DNA from: Clostridia bacterium
GTDB taxonomy: Bacteria > Bacillota > Clostridia > Lachnospirales > Anaerotignaceae
NCBI GenBank assembly: GCA_910575055.1
Contig: CAJTDC010000020.1
Coordinates: 1 to 53,636 of the forward strand
Direction of reading: 5' to 3'
Length of the DNA: 53,636 bases
Shown here: piece by piece, positions 5,621 to 14,677 of the stretch
Numbering within the stretch: position 1 is the first letter of the stretch
How the letters are laid out: every line of letters starts with the position of its first letter
Made by a program: the position numbers and the translations under genes
The notes under the pieces: generated by a model
What the model was told of the DNA's origin: nothing
The model's input: the letters and a program-made list of their open reading frames with translations, nothing else
Database searches by the model: none

Positions 5621-8404
5621 ATGACAGATGCAGAACAGAGAGCAGCAGCAAAACAATTTGTCGAAGATTGGAGCGGCAAAGGTTATGAAAAAGGAGAAAG
5701 CCAACCGTTTTGGATTGCTTTATTAAGAAATGTATATGGTGTAGAGCAGCCTGAAAAGTTCATTACTTTTGAAGAACAAGTACATCTTGACCATACCAGT
5801 TTTATTGATGGCTTTATTTCAGCAACTCATGTTTTAATTGAGCAAAAAGGCTTAGGAAAAAATTTGAACAAACCTATCAAACAATCAGATGGAACATCTT
5901 TGACACCATTTCAACAAGCAAAGCGATATTCTGCTGAGTTGCCTTATTCTGAACGTCCTCGTTGGATAGTAACTTGTAATTTTAAAGAATTTTATATTTA
6001 TGATATGGAACGTCCGACAGGAGAACCAGAGATTGTACTTTTAGAAAATTTAGGAACGGAATATTACAGACTACAATTTTTGGTAGATACTGGAGATGAA
6101 AATATTAAAAAAGAAATGGAAATTTCATTACAGGCAGGCGAAATTGTTGGCACACTTTATGATGCTTTTTTAAAAGAATATAAAGACCCTGATGACCCTG
6201 AAACGCTTAAAAATTTGAATGCCCTTTGTGTTAGATTGGTATTTTGTTTGTATGCAGAAGATGCTGGAATTTTTGGCAACCATAAAATGTTTCATAATTA
6301 TTTAAAAAGCTATTCCGAAAAAGAAGCTCGTCAAGCACTCATCAATTTATTTAAAATTTTGGATACTGAAATAGAAAAAAGAGACCCTTATTTGGACGAA
6401 GATTTGCTTGCATTTCCGTATGTGAACGGTGGATTATTTGCGGACGAAAATATTGTCATTCCAAGATTAAATGAAACCATTATTGATTTAATTTTACATA
6501 AAGCAAGTGAAAATTTTGATTGGTCAGCAATCAGTCCTACTATTTTTGGTGCGGTATTTGAAAGTACATTGAATCCAGAAACAAGGCGAAAGGGCGGTAT
6601 GCACTATACTTCTATCGAAAATATTCATAAAGTCATTGACCCGCTTTTTTTAGACGAGTTAAAAGAGGAACTACAAAAAATAAACGAAATTCAAACCATC
6701 AAAGCAAGGGAGAAAAAATTAAATGATTTTCAAATAAAGTTATCTGAATTGAAATTTCTTGATCCAGCTTGTGGCAGTGGAAACTTTTTGACAGAAACCT
6801 ATATTTCATTAAGAAGAATTGAAAATGAGGTCATAAAGCTGTTGATAGACTGCAAAAAGGGAACGACAGAAGGACAAATTATATTAGGTAGTACGAACCC
6901 AATTAAAGTATCTATTAGCCAGTTTTATGGTATAGAAATAAATGATTTTGCAGTAACAGTAGCAAAAACAGCATTGTGGATAGCAGAGAGCCAAATGATG
7001 AAAGAAACAGAAGATATTGTGCATATGTCACTTGATTTTCTGCCATTGAAAAGCTATGCCAATATTATAGAGGGAAACGCACTAAGAATTGATTGGGAAA
7101 GTGTTATACCCAAAAATGAATTAAACTATATTATGGGGAATCCACCGTTTGTAGGTCACCAATGGAGAACATACGAACAAATTTCTGATATGGATAATGT
7201 GTTTTTTGATTGGAAAACATATGGGAAACTTGATTATGTTGCTGCATGGTATAAAAAAGCATTTGAATTAATCAGACAAACACAAATTGAATGTGCTTTC
7301 GTATCAACAAATTCTATTTGTCAAGGTGAATCTGTTTCTATAATGTGGAAGCCGCTATTTAAAAATGGTCTATGCATCAATTTTGCCCATCAGACTTTTC
7401 GTTGGGACAGTGAGACAAAAGTAAAGGCTCATGTCCACTGTATCATTGTGGGATTTTCGGCAATTCCAACAATAGAGAAATTTCTATTTGATAGTTCTGG
7501 ACAAAAAACTAAAGTCGAAAATATCAATGGCTATCTCTTGTGTGCACCAAATATTTTTATTCAAAATAGAGGCAGCATTATAACTGTTGGACTTCCTAAA
7601 ATGGGCAAAGGAAGTCAACCTACAGATGGTGGAAATTTGCTTTTGTCGAGCGATGAAAAAAAGGAACTGATTACAAAATATCCAATAACAGAAAAATGGA
7701 TTCGTCGCTTTATGATGGGAGAGGACTTTATCAATAATAAATTTCGATATTGTCTTTGGTTGGTTGGAGTAAATCCAGCAGAGCTACGAAAATGCACAGA
7801 TATTATGCTACGTCTTGAACGTATAGCAGAACTCAGAAGAAAAAGTCCTACTGCATCTGTTAGACGAGATGCCAATACTCCGATGTTGTTTACTCAGATT
7901 AGGCAACCAACTTTACGATATTTAGCAATACCTCGTGTTTCCTCAGAACGACGAAGATATATTCCGATGGCTTTTTTAGAACCTGAAATAATAGCAGGTG
8001 ATAAACTCCAATTTATTGAGGGACTCAACTTATATCATTTTGGATGTTTAACATCTAATGTTCATAATGCGTGGATGAGGGTAGTATCTGGACGGCTAAA
8101 AAGCGATTACAGTTATTCCCCCGCAGTCTACAACAACTTTCCCTGGTGCAATCCCACACCAGGGCAAAAGGCAAAAATTCAGCAAACTGCACAGGCAATA
8201 CTTAACGCAAGAGCATTATATCCCGACAGCAGTTTAGCAGATTTATATGATGAATTGACCATGCCCCCAGAACTTCGCAAGGCTCATCAGCAAAACGATA
8301 AAGCAGTTATGCAAGCATACGGTTTTTCAGTCAAAGATATGACAGAAAGTAAATGTGTTGCTGAGTTGATGAAGTTATACCAGACACTTACAAAAAAAGA
8401 TTAG
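5621..8404 (+). CDS. MmeI-like (type IIL) restriction-modification enzyme
   Basis: A single 927-residue polypeptide cuts and methylates DNA. The N-terminus has a PD-(D/E)xK-like site (D63, then E74-Q-K76 in VLIEQKG). The middle holds an N6-adenine methyltransferase with the AdoMet motif DPACGSGNF at 381-389 and the catalytic NPPF at 507-510. A target-recognition region and an MmeI-type C-terminus (VYNNFPW, then TESKCVAELMKLYQ) follow. Length and domain order match the MmeI family (about 900-950 residues), in which one target-recognition domain serves both activities and only one strand is methylated. I chose the ATG at 5621 because TGGAGGG lies 8 bp upstream; a TTG two codons earlier is less likely. 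A decayed second copy of its 3' end lies at 12945-13139. Confidence 0.85.
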   Translation: MTDAEQRAAAKQFVEDWSGKGYEKGESQPFWIALLRNVYGVEQPEKFITFEEQVHLDHTSFIDGFISATHVLIEQKGLGKNLNKPIKQSDGTSLTPFQQAKRYSAELPYSERPRWIVTCNFKEFYIYDMERPTGEPEIVLLENLGTEYYRLQFLVDTGDENIKKEMEISLQAGEIVGTLYDAFLKEYKDPDDPETLKNLNALCVRLVFCLYAEDAGIFGNHKMFHNYLKSYSEKEARQALINLFKILDTEIEKRDPYLDEDLLAFPYVNGGLFADENIVIPRLNETIIDLILHKASENFDWSAISPTIFGAVFESTLNPETRRKGGMHYTSIENIHKVIDPLFLDELKEELQKINEIQTIKAREKKLNDFQIKLSELKFLDPACGSGNFLTETYISLRRIENEVIKLLIDCKKGTTEGQIILGSTNPIKVSISQFYGIEINDFAVTVAKTALWIAESQMMKETEDIVHMSLDFLPLKSYANIIEGNALRIDWESVIPKNELNYIMGNPPFVGHQWRTYEQISDMDNVFFDWKTYGKLDYVAAWYKKAFELIRQTQIECAFVSTNSICQGESVSIMWKPLFKNGLCINFAHQTFRWDSETKVKAHVHCIIVGFSAIPTIEKFLFDSSGQKTKVENINGYLLCAPNIFIQNRGSIITVGLPKMGKGSQPTDGGNLLLSSDEKKELITKYPITEKWIRRFMMGEDFINNKFRYCLWLVGVNPAELRKCTDIMLRLERIAELRRKSPTASVRRDANTPMLFTQIRQPTLRYLAIPRVSSERRRYIPMAFLEPEIIAGDKLQFIEGLNLYHFGCLTSNVHNAWMRVVSGRLKSDYSYSPAVYNNFPWCNPTPGQKAKIQQTAQAILNARALYPDSSLADLYDELTMPPELRKAHQQNDKAVMQAYGFSVKDMTESKCVAELMKLYQTLTKKD

Positions 8405-8523
8405 AAAGGACTGTTGCAATAACGGCTAATGTTTATCAATTTAAAGTAAGATTAAAAGAAATTTTTAGCTAGCATTGCCATAAAAAGAAAAGTATGACAT
8501 AATTAAAAATAGGGGGAAGAATA

Positions 8524-10428
8524 ATGTATTTAAAAGAAGCAACCATAAAAAATTTTCGAAGTTTAAAAGATGTACATATTTCGTTTGAAGATACTACTAT
8601 ATTAATAGGTGAAAATAACACTGGTAAATCAACAATTCTTGATGCAATTCGAATTGGATTAAATAAAGCAATTAGCAGGACAAGCTTTGAAGATTATGAT
8701 TTTTATATGGATGATGTAATAAAATCACCTAAAGATTCTGAAGGAATTAAAATTATATTAATATTTGAAGAAAGAACACCTGGAGAATGGGATGGATACA
8801 TTAGTGATAATTTTGTAGAAGCATTTCAATATATTGATATTGAAAAAGCCTCAATCATTATTCAAATTAGTGCCTCGTATGATGAAGTTAGTGGGGATAT
8901 ACAATCTACAACATCATTTTTAAATATTGATTATGAACCCATTTTAGGAAAAATACAAAGTTTAGTAAATAGATTTTTATCACTTACACCAATATTTTAT
9001 TTACAAGCTTTACGAGAACTGAAAGATACATTTAGCACGAAATCTCCATTATGGGGAAGATTTATGAAAAAAGTATCAATTCCTCAAGATGAACTTGATA
9101 ATATTCAAAACCAAATAAAGGAATTGAATGAAAGTATCATTTCAAATGATAACAATCTTACTTCTTTAGTAAATGAGTTACAAAAAATACAAAGAGTTAT
9201 GGACCTTCAAGGTAAAGAGCTTGTGTCGATAAATGCAGTTCCTTTAAAAACATGGGATTTACTTTCTAAAGCACAAGTTACATTAAGCAATGGTACATCA
9301 GCTATTGATTTTCCACTTGATAAACATGGACAAGGAACACAAAGTGTTACAGCAATCCTTTTATTTAAAGCATATATCAATATTTTATTAAAAGAAATTA
9401 ATAGAGAATCGACAGAGGCAATTTTGACGTTAGAAGAACCAGAAGCTCATTTGCACCCTCAAGCAATTAGGGCTCTTCAAAAGTCTATTGAAGAAATGAA
9501 TTGTCAAAAGATAATAACAACACATTCACCATATTTTATTCAAAATACAGACATTAGAAATGTTAGGTATTTAAGAAAGAATGAAGGACAGACAATTGTT
9601 TCAAAAATAAATGACCATATTTCTTTTGAAGTAGAAAATATTTCGGAAGGACTAAAACAAGTTGCACAAAATTTTAGTAATGTTGTATTAATAGATGAAG
9701 TAAATAATTTTGTTACGATTTGCGAACCTATCAATAAAAAAATTGAAGGCAGCTTAAGAGGTTGTTGCAAATGTAAAAATGCAAATATAGATAATATTAT
9801 TGCAGAAGCATATTTAATTTTTAGTAAAGATGAATTGCGTGAAATTAATATGTACATACAAAGAAATCGAGGAGATATTCTTTTTGCTAGAAAATGGTTT
9901 TTATATGAAGGACAAACAGAAGATGTAATTATTCCATATTTTGCAAGATTATTGGACAAGGAATTTGATGAACATGGTGTAAGCGGTATAATGTATAGAA
10001 ACAATGGCTCTGCTGGAGCTTTTGTTAAACTTGCAAAAGTGTTAGATATACCATGGTTACTTTTAGGTGATAATGACGAGCAGGGAAAGAAATCAAGAAA
10101 AGAAGTAATCAATTGTGGCTATTTAGAAAAAGATATTGCTGAAAGATTTGTATTGACAAAAGAAAAAGATATTGAGCATGAATTGGCAAAATCAGAAAAG
10201 ATTTTCCATGATTATGAGTCGTTGATTAAAGAGGAAGAATTAAAGAAAGCAAAACAGTTTAAAATGGAATTAAACGATGATAAATATAAAAAGGCTGTTA
10301 TTTCCGAAATCCAAAAAGGTAAAGTTGAAAATGCATATAAACTTATTGAGATATGGAATCAAGAAGAAAGGGGCTTTTCTAAGGATGAAATTCCAGAAGT
10401 GATTAAAACATTAATAGAGAAAGTGTGA
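8524..10428 (+). CDS. gajA: Gabija GajA: OLD-family ATPase-nuclease
   Basis: A 634-residue protein with an SMC/RecF-like ATPase followed by a TOPRIM nuclease. Walker A GENNTGKST is at 29-37, a signature-like DKHGQGTQSV near 265-275, Walker B ILTLEEPEAHLHP at 300-312 and the switch histidine in TTHSPYF at 332-338. The TOPRIM domain begins at YEGQTED (E462) and has the GDND acidic pair (D516, D518). OLD proteins paired with a UvrD-like helicase are the class 2 type, known as Gabija: GajA nicks phage DNA when nucleotide pools fall. The ATG follows GGGGGAAG. The helicase gene starts 4 bp after its stop, so the two form an operon. Confidence 0.85.
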   Translation: MYLKEATIKNFRSLKDVHISFEDTTILIGENNTGKSTILDAIRIGLNKAISRTSFEDYDFYMDDVIKSPKDSEGIKIILIFEERTPGEWDGYISDNFVEAFQYIDIEKASIIIQISASYDEVSGDIQSTTSFLNIDYEPILGKIQSLVNRFLSLTPIFYLQALRELKDTFSTKSPLWGRFMKKVSIPQDELDNIQNQIKELNESIISNDNNLTSLVNELQKIQRVMDLQGKELVSINAVPLKTWDLLSKAQVTLSNGTSAIDFPLDKHGQGTQSVTAILLFKAYINILLKEINRESTEAILTLEEPEAHLHPQAIRALQKSIEEMNCQKIITTHSPYFIQNTDIRNVRYLRKNEGQTIVSKINDHISFEVENISEGLKQVAQNFSNVVLIDEVNNFVTICEPINKKIEGSLRGCCKCKNANIDNIIAEAYLIFSKDELREINMYIQRNRGDILFARKWFLYEGQTEDVIIPYFARLLDKEFDEHGVSGIMYRNNGSAGAFVKLAKVLDIPWLLLGDNDEQGKKSRKEVINCGYLEKDIAERFVLTKEKDIEHELAKSEKIFHDYESLIKEEELKKAKQFKMELNDDKYKKAVISEIQKGKVENAYKLIEIWNQEERGFSKDEIPEVIKTLIEKV

Positions 10429-10432
10429 TTTT

Positions 10433-12340
10433 ATGAAAAAAGAGTATACAGAGGCACAAAAAAAGGCAATAAATTGGAATGAAGGTTCAGTTGTTGTACT
10501 GGCTGGTCCAGGTTCAGGTAAAACAGCAGTTCTTACTGATAGAATTAAAAGGATATTGAATGAATCGAAGAAAGAAAGTTTTCGAATTCTTGCACTAACA
10601 TTTACTAATAAAGCAGCACAGGAAATGAGTGAAAGAATTTTAGAAGGAGTTAATAATGTTGAACATAGATTATATGTTGGAACATTTCACTCTTTTTGTT
10701 TGGAAGTACTGAGAAATCATGGAAGCTATATCGGTCTTAAATCAAACTTTGATATATACAATTCTGATGATGATTTGAATGAAGTAATTGATGATGTTTG
10801 TGATAAATATAGAGATATAGACCCAACATTTCCGGCAAAAGAATTTAAGTTGCTAAATATGATTCGTTTCTTTGAAAGAAGGCTTTGTTATACCGAGGAA
10901 GAAATCATTAATGCTATGCCCCAAACAAAGTATTCTGAGGCATACAAATGGATATATCAAGAGTATCTTAAAACTATGTTAGGTAGATGTACATTAGATT
11001 TTGATTTGCTAATTTTATTGACCCATAGATTGTTTATTTACAAGCCAGCAATTGCCCGTATCTATTCTAAAACATATAGATATATTAATATTGATGAATT
11101 TCAAGATACAAATTATGGTCAATATATGCTATTGACTAGTATGTGTAGAAATACAAATAATAATATATTTATTGTTGCGGACGATGACCAAGTCATTTAT
11201 GGTTGGAATGGTGCTGATCATAAAAGGATTGCTAAATTTAAAAATGAATATAAAGCCGAATTAATTCAATTGAATCAGAATTTTAGGTGTCCAAAAGATG
11301 TGATTCAAGTTGCAAATAATCTTATTGCACATAATTCAGGAAGAGAGAGTACAAAAAAACCTCTTGAGGCAATGAAGATAGATATAGATGATAATCAACA
11401 TATTTTTTGTAAAGGCTTTTCTGATGAGAATTCTGAAATAAATGCAATTACTCAATTGATTAAGAAAATAAAAAAAGAAAATCCTGATGATACTATATGT
11501 GTTCTGGCAAGAACAAATCGATTATTAGAACTAGCTTTTCAATCAGCTAAAAAAGAACATATAAAATGTGAGAAAACAAAAAGAAAAAATGATTTTGAAA
11601 CACCATATATTCTTTGGATATTTCTCTTATTAAAATTGGCAAATCATAGAACAGATAGAAAAATATTTTTGCAACTTATTAATATAATGAATGAAGAAAT
11701 GGGATTACCAATAAATGGAGATGAAGTTATACTTGAATCTGATGTTATGGATGGGGATTTATTGAAGGCATTACGTTTAAAATGTTGTCAGAAATTCAAT
11801 GATGAAGAGTTTGAAAAGTCCTTTTCATTGAATTTGGTTGAGGGAAAAGATTTTATTCGTTTTATTGAAGATGCTTTTAAATGGTCAGAAGAACAAATTT
11901 CAAATATTAAAAATACTGCATGCAAAGAGCAAATGTTTGAAAATTATAAAATTGAAAAAAAAGTATGGACTGATTTTCAAAGACACTTAAATTCTTACAA
12001 TGATTTAAAAGAAATATTGCTTTTAACATATATTCAAGAGTTTTCAATGATTTCAAAAGAAGACGAACCTCAAAAGGACGCTGTTCAGTTTCTTACGATA
12101 CATGCCTCAAAGGGAAAAGAGTTTGACCATGTTATATTAATAGGGATGGCAAATGATGAGTTACCATCTTTTCAAAGTTTACAAAAAGGAATTAATAGTA
12201 CTGAGATGGAGGAAGAACGTAGAAACTGCTTTGTAGCAATTACAAGAACAAAAAAATCTTTATATTTAACATACTCAGAAAAATATTTTGGATGGAAAAA
12301 ACAACCTTCTATATTTCTAAATGAGATGTTTGAAAAATAG
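10433..12340 (+). CDS. gajB: Gabija GajB: UvrD/Rep-like helicase
   Basis: A 635-residue SF1A helicase. Motif I AGPGSGKT is at 24-31, motif Ia LALTFTNKAAQEMSER follows, motif II DEFQD at 221-225 and motif III IVADDDQVIYGWNG. Motif V is TIHASKGKEFDHV and motif VI is ERRNCFVAITR. All helicase motifs are intact. In Gabija, GajB senses DNA ends and activates GajA. This protein is longer than the approximately 490-residue prototype and is closer in layout to full Rep/PcrA proteins, so a diverged Gabija or another OLD-helicase pair should be kept open. The start lies 4 bp after gajA with no strong ribosome site, suggesting translational coupling. Confidence 0.82.
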   Translation: MKKEYTEAQKKAINWNEGSVVVLAGPGSGKTAVLTDRIKRILNESKKESFRILALTFTNKAAQEMSERILEGVNNVEHRLYVGTFHSFCLEVLRNHGSYIGLKSNFDIYNSDDDLNEVIDDVCDKYRDIDPTFPAKEFKLLNMIRFFERRLCYTEEEIINAMPQTKYSEAYKWIYQEYLKTMLGRCTLDFDLLILLTHRLFIYKPAIARIYSKTYRYINIDEFQDTNYGQYMLLTSMCRNTNNNIFIVADDDQVIYGWNGADHKRIAKFKNEYKAELIQLNQNFRCPKDVIQVANNLIAHNSGRESTKKPLEAMKIDIDDNQHIFCKGFSDENSEINAITQLIKKIKKENPDDTICVLARTNRLLELAFQSAKKEHIKCEKTKRKNDFETPYILWIFLLLKLANHRTDRKIFLQLINIMNEEMGLPINGDEVILESDVMDGDLLKALRLKCCQKFNDEEFEKSFSLNLVEGKDFIRFIEDAFKWSEEQISNIKNTACKEQMFENYKIEKKVWTDFQRHLNSYNDLKEILLLTYIQEFSMISKEDEPQKDAVQFLTIHASKGKEFDHVILIGMANDELPSFQSLQKGINSTEMEEERRNCFVAITRTKKSLYLTYSEKYFGWKKQPSIFLNEMFEK

Positions 12341-12944
12341 TCTTTCAAATAAATTTTGGTCATTTAACTGTCTTCTTCTATTTGATACTAAGAACTTTTT
12401 AAAATAAAAATGTCTGTTGAATAGGAATAATGTTAACAAATCCAAGAAGTCGTATAAATACTGACTTTTTGAGTAAAAAAATATCTTATGATACTAAAAT
12501 GATACTATTTATCTTAGGAGATTAAGAATGATAATAGAAATATCATTGAGAATGGCAAAGTTTTCGATGATATTTTTTATTTATCTATTTTTAGGAAAAT
12601 AGATAATAATAAGTACAAAAAAGTTTAATAACGTACCAGAATAATAAAACAGCTTTAATTACTAAAATATTTTGAAAGAAGGTGTAGCTATTTAAACACT
12701 ATAAGCAATACTTATGATTTTATAGGGTAACAATTTTCTTTTGTTAACAGATAAACCAGGGGCATGGCACGCCCCTGGTTCAATTGGCGATAATTGAGAC
12801 CTTCCACAGGAACGCAAATAACTACAATATTGGCATATTTTTGTTGCCTTGCTGACAAAGGTGCAATGAAGTGAGGTAAGTTTGATTTATGGAAAGAACA
12901 AGTGGTATAATTGTATTCAAAGAAAACTTAGAGTTGATTTCAAT
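12341..12944. other. Gene-free region after the Gabija pair
   Basis: No convincing reading frame is present. The only structured element is the GC-rich hairpin at 12754-12780. The stretch is likely decayed sequence from an earlier arrangement, since the degenerate MmeI fragment follows directly. Confidence 0.5.
12754..12780. repeat. GC-rich hairpin
   Basis: AACCAGGGGC (12754-12763) and GCCCCTGGTT (12771-12780) pair perfectly over 10 bp around a 7-base loop. No T-run follows on the plus strand, so it is not a standard terminator. It could be the end hairpin of a lost IS200/IS605-type element or a small structured RNA. Confidence 0.6.
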
Positions 12945-13139
12945 ACTATTATAATAATTTTCCTCAATATAACTCAAAATCAAAACAAAAAGTCAGAATT
13001 GAGCAGACTGCACAAAGGTAATATTTGACACACATGCTTTATATCCTGACAACAGTTTAGTGGAAAAAATACGACAGAAAGTAAGAGTGTTGCAGAATTG
13101 ATGAAATTGTGTCAGTCACGTGTGCAACAAAATAAGTGA
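12945..13139 (+). pseudogene. Decayed second copy of the MmeI-like C-terminus
   Basis: The DNA matches the last part of the gene ending at 8404: a run related to AAAATTCAGCAAACTGCACA, then CTTTATATCCTGACAACAGT, then ACAGAAAGTAAGAGTGTTGC. In one frame it reads TESKSVAELMKLCQ before a TGA at 13137, against TESKCVAELMKLYQ in the intact gene. About 100 bp of the middle is missing and other parts are frameshifted. It is a relic of a related restriction enzyme, not a recent copy. Together the intact and decayed copies bracket the Gabija pair. Confidence 0.75.
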
Positions 13140-13214
13140 TAACTTAAAATTGATATAAAAATATGTTGACACCAAATAAAATACCATGTATAATAAAAAC
13201 AAGGAGTGTTTGAG

Positions 13215-13481
13215 ATGTCAAAATGGGATAAACTATTAAAACGGATTTATTCGTTATCAAAAGATTTTCACTTTGAAGAATTGCGTAAAGCATTAGAAAG
13301 TTATGGATATCAAATGAAGGCTCCAAAAGGTAGCAGCAGTCATTATACATTTAGAAAAGCAGGCTGTCAGCCGATTACTATATCAAAACATGAACCAATT
13401 AAAAAGGTTTATGTAGAATATGTAGAAATGGTAAAACAAATTGTGGAAAGTGAGGAGAGAAATCATGAAAATACTAGATGA
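13215..13481 (+). CDS. hicA: HicA toxin (mRNA interferase)
   Basis: An 88-residue protein with the HicA double-stranded-RNA-binding fold. The conserved glycine/serine-histidine motif KGSSSHYTFRK places the catalytic histidine at about residue 43, and the C-terminal HEPIKKVYVEYV strand-helix is typical. The start ATG at 13215 sits 8 bp after AAGGAG (13201-13206); a GTG at 13206 is less likely because it overlaps that site. HicA cleaves mRNA and is held by HicB, encoded by the overlapping downstream gene. It is on average longer than the minimal 60-residue HicA. Confidence 0.88.
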   Translation: MSKWDKLLKRIYSLSKDFHFEELRKALESYGYQMKAPKGSSSHYTFRKAGCQPITISKHEPIKKVYVEYVEMVKQIVESEERNHENTR

Positions 13482-13821
13482 TTATATGCAAATATCTTAT
13501 CGTATGGAGATTGTGGAAGATAAACAAGAAGGTGGTTTTGTAGTTTCTTTTCCAGAGCTTCCAGGCTGTATTACTTGTGGTGAAACAATAGAATCTGCTA
13601 TAGCAAATGCAATGGATACAAAAAAAGCATGGTTAGAGGCAGCATTAGAGCAAGGAATTGAAATAGCAGATGATTTAAAAAAATATTCAGGACAGTTTAA
13701 ATTGCGTATTCCTCGTAGCCTGCATAAATCTCTTGCAGAACATTCTAAAAAAGAAGGCATTAGTATGAATCAGTATTGTGTGTATTTGCTTTCTCGTAAT
13801 GACGCTATGCATATGAAATAA
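13465..13821 (+). CDS. hicB: HicB antitoxin with ribbon-helix-helix domain
   Basis: A 118-residue protein with an N-terminal RNase-H-like HicB domain (EDKQEGGFVVSFPELPGC near residues 17-34, then GETIESAIANAMDTKKAWLE) and a C-terminal Arc-type DNA-binding domain (GQFKLRIPRSLHKSLAEHSK). It neutralises HicA and usually represses the operon. I chose the ATG at 13465 because GAGGAGAG precedes it. The gene overlaps hicA by 17 bp, so the toxin and antitoxin are probably translationally coupled. Confidence 0.9.
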   Translation: MKILDDYMQISYRMEIVEDKQEGGFVVSFPELPGCITCGETIESAIANAMDTKKAWLEAALEQGIEIADDLKKYSGQFKLRIPRSLHKSLAEHSKKEGISMNQYCVYLLSRNDAMHMK

Positions 13822-13882
13822 ATGTATCTTTGTTTACTGTTTTTATTATCTGAATAGAGTAAGATAGGAAGAGGTGACTAAA

Positions 13883-14437
13883 ATGGATATTACAAGAATA
13901 GCAAAAAGCTATCAAACAGAATGTGCGACAATAGAAAAAATGACATCCAAAAAAAATTGGAAACTATCAGATTCTCTTCAGAAAAAAATAACAGAATATG
14001 CAAAAGAAGATGCAGCACAAAATGTCTATATGGGAAAAAAGTTTCTCAATCTACGAAAAAATGAAGTAGCTAAAGTTGCACCAAATAGAGCAGCACTGGT
14101 GGGAAAGATTAACCAGAGAATGCGTTCTAAGAATGTAGCCGACATGAAAAAAATACAAGAGGCAGATGAAAGATGGTTACGTCTACTGCTCGGTGAATCA
14201 TATAAAGCTGAATTTCAGTCTGAGGGAACAGGTTCTGCAATTCACGTATATGACAGAAATGGTGATGAGATACTAAGCTATACAGCAGGCGTGGGTTGGC
14301 ATGAGAAGGAATCGAAAGCAGAAACACAAGTACATGGAGCATTAAAAGCCGCATATTATAACGCGTTTCATGCAGCAAAACAGGAAATAAATTCTGACAA
14401 TAGGAAAGTACAAGAAAATTTTAATGTGCAAGTATAG
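13883..14437 (+). CDS. Unrecognised 184-residue protein at the element's right end
   Basis: The frame starts MDITRIAKSYQTECATIEKM at 13883, with GGAAGAGGTG upstream; the in-frame GTG at 13874 overlaps that site. It is charged and lacks a signal peptide or membrane segment. The N-terminal two-thirds looks helical and Lys/Asn-rich (YMGKKFLNLRKNEVAKVAPN). The C-terminal part has a beta-like core (SAIHVYDRNGDEILSYTAGV). I do not recognise the family. It is the last gene before the 11-bp-period repeat and the tuf fragment, so it may belong to the element's core (a recombination or defence accessory) or be cargo. Confidence 0.65.
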   Translation: MDITRIAKSYQTECATIEKMTSKKNWKLSDSLQKKITEYAKEDAAQNVYMGKKFLNLRKNEVAKVAPNRAALVGKINQRMRSKNVADMKKIQEADERWLRLLLGESYKAEFQSEGTGSAIHVYDRNGDEILSYTAGVGWHEKESKAETQVHGALKAAYYNAFHAAKQEINSDNRKVQENFNVQV

Positions 14438-14464
14438 GAAAAAACTTATCGTGAAATTTTTACT

Positions 14465-14483
14465 GGTGCCAAAACGGTGCCAA
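14465..14483. repeat. Direct repeat with 11-bp period near the element end
   Basis: GGTGCCAA occurs at 14465-14472 and 14476-14483. Paired copies of this kind, one helical turn apart, are commonly seen as arm-type binding sites next to tyrosine-integrase attachment cores. The tuf-derived core lies about 100 bp further right. Confidence 0.45.
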
Positions 14484-14585
14484 GAAATATTGTAAATGAA
14501 AATATACTATGCTAAAACAGCAATTTTTGGTTGTTTTTGATAATAGAAAACATAGAAAATATCATAAAAAACGTTATTCGGATAT

Positions 14586-14639
14586 CGTGAAGGTGGTAGA
14601 ACAGTAGGTGCTGGTTCTGTTACTGAAATTATTGAGTAA
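14586..14639 (+). pseudogene. tuf: 3' end of the EF-Tu gene (likely attachment site)
   Basis: Eighteen codons read REGGRTVGAGSVTEIIE followed by TAA, which is the exact C-terminus of bacterial elongation factor Tu. Nothing upstream of 14586 continues the EF-Tu frame. A terminator follows at 14678. The simplest explanation is that an integrative element entered the 3' end of tuf and carried a replacement end, leaving this displaced copy at its right boundary. The intact tuf should then lie left of the window. The alternative is a tuf gene truncated by a rearrangement. Confidence 0.8.
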
Positions 14640-14677
14640 TATTTATTTTGTAAATAAATTATTTGTGTAAAAACGGA

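Noticed and set aside
5621-8404. Type I restriction HsdM or BREX PglX
   Set aside because: The N-terminal D-EQK nuclease site, the 927-residue single chain and the absence of hsdR/hsdS or other BREX genes fit MmeI-like enzymes better.
8524-12340. Retron or other reverse-transcriptase defence system
   Set aside because: No reverse transcriptase motif is present; the pair is an OLD nuclease and an SF1 helicase.
14465-14483. Start of a CRISPR array (paired repeats)
   Set aside because: Only two 8-bp copies at an 11-bp period; repeat and spacer lengths do not fit CRISPR.
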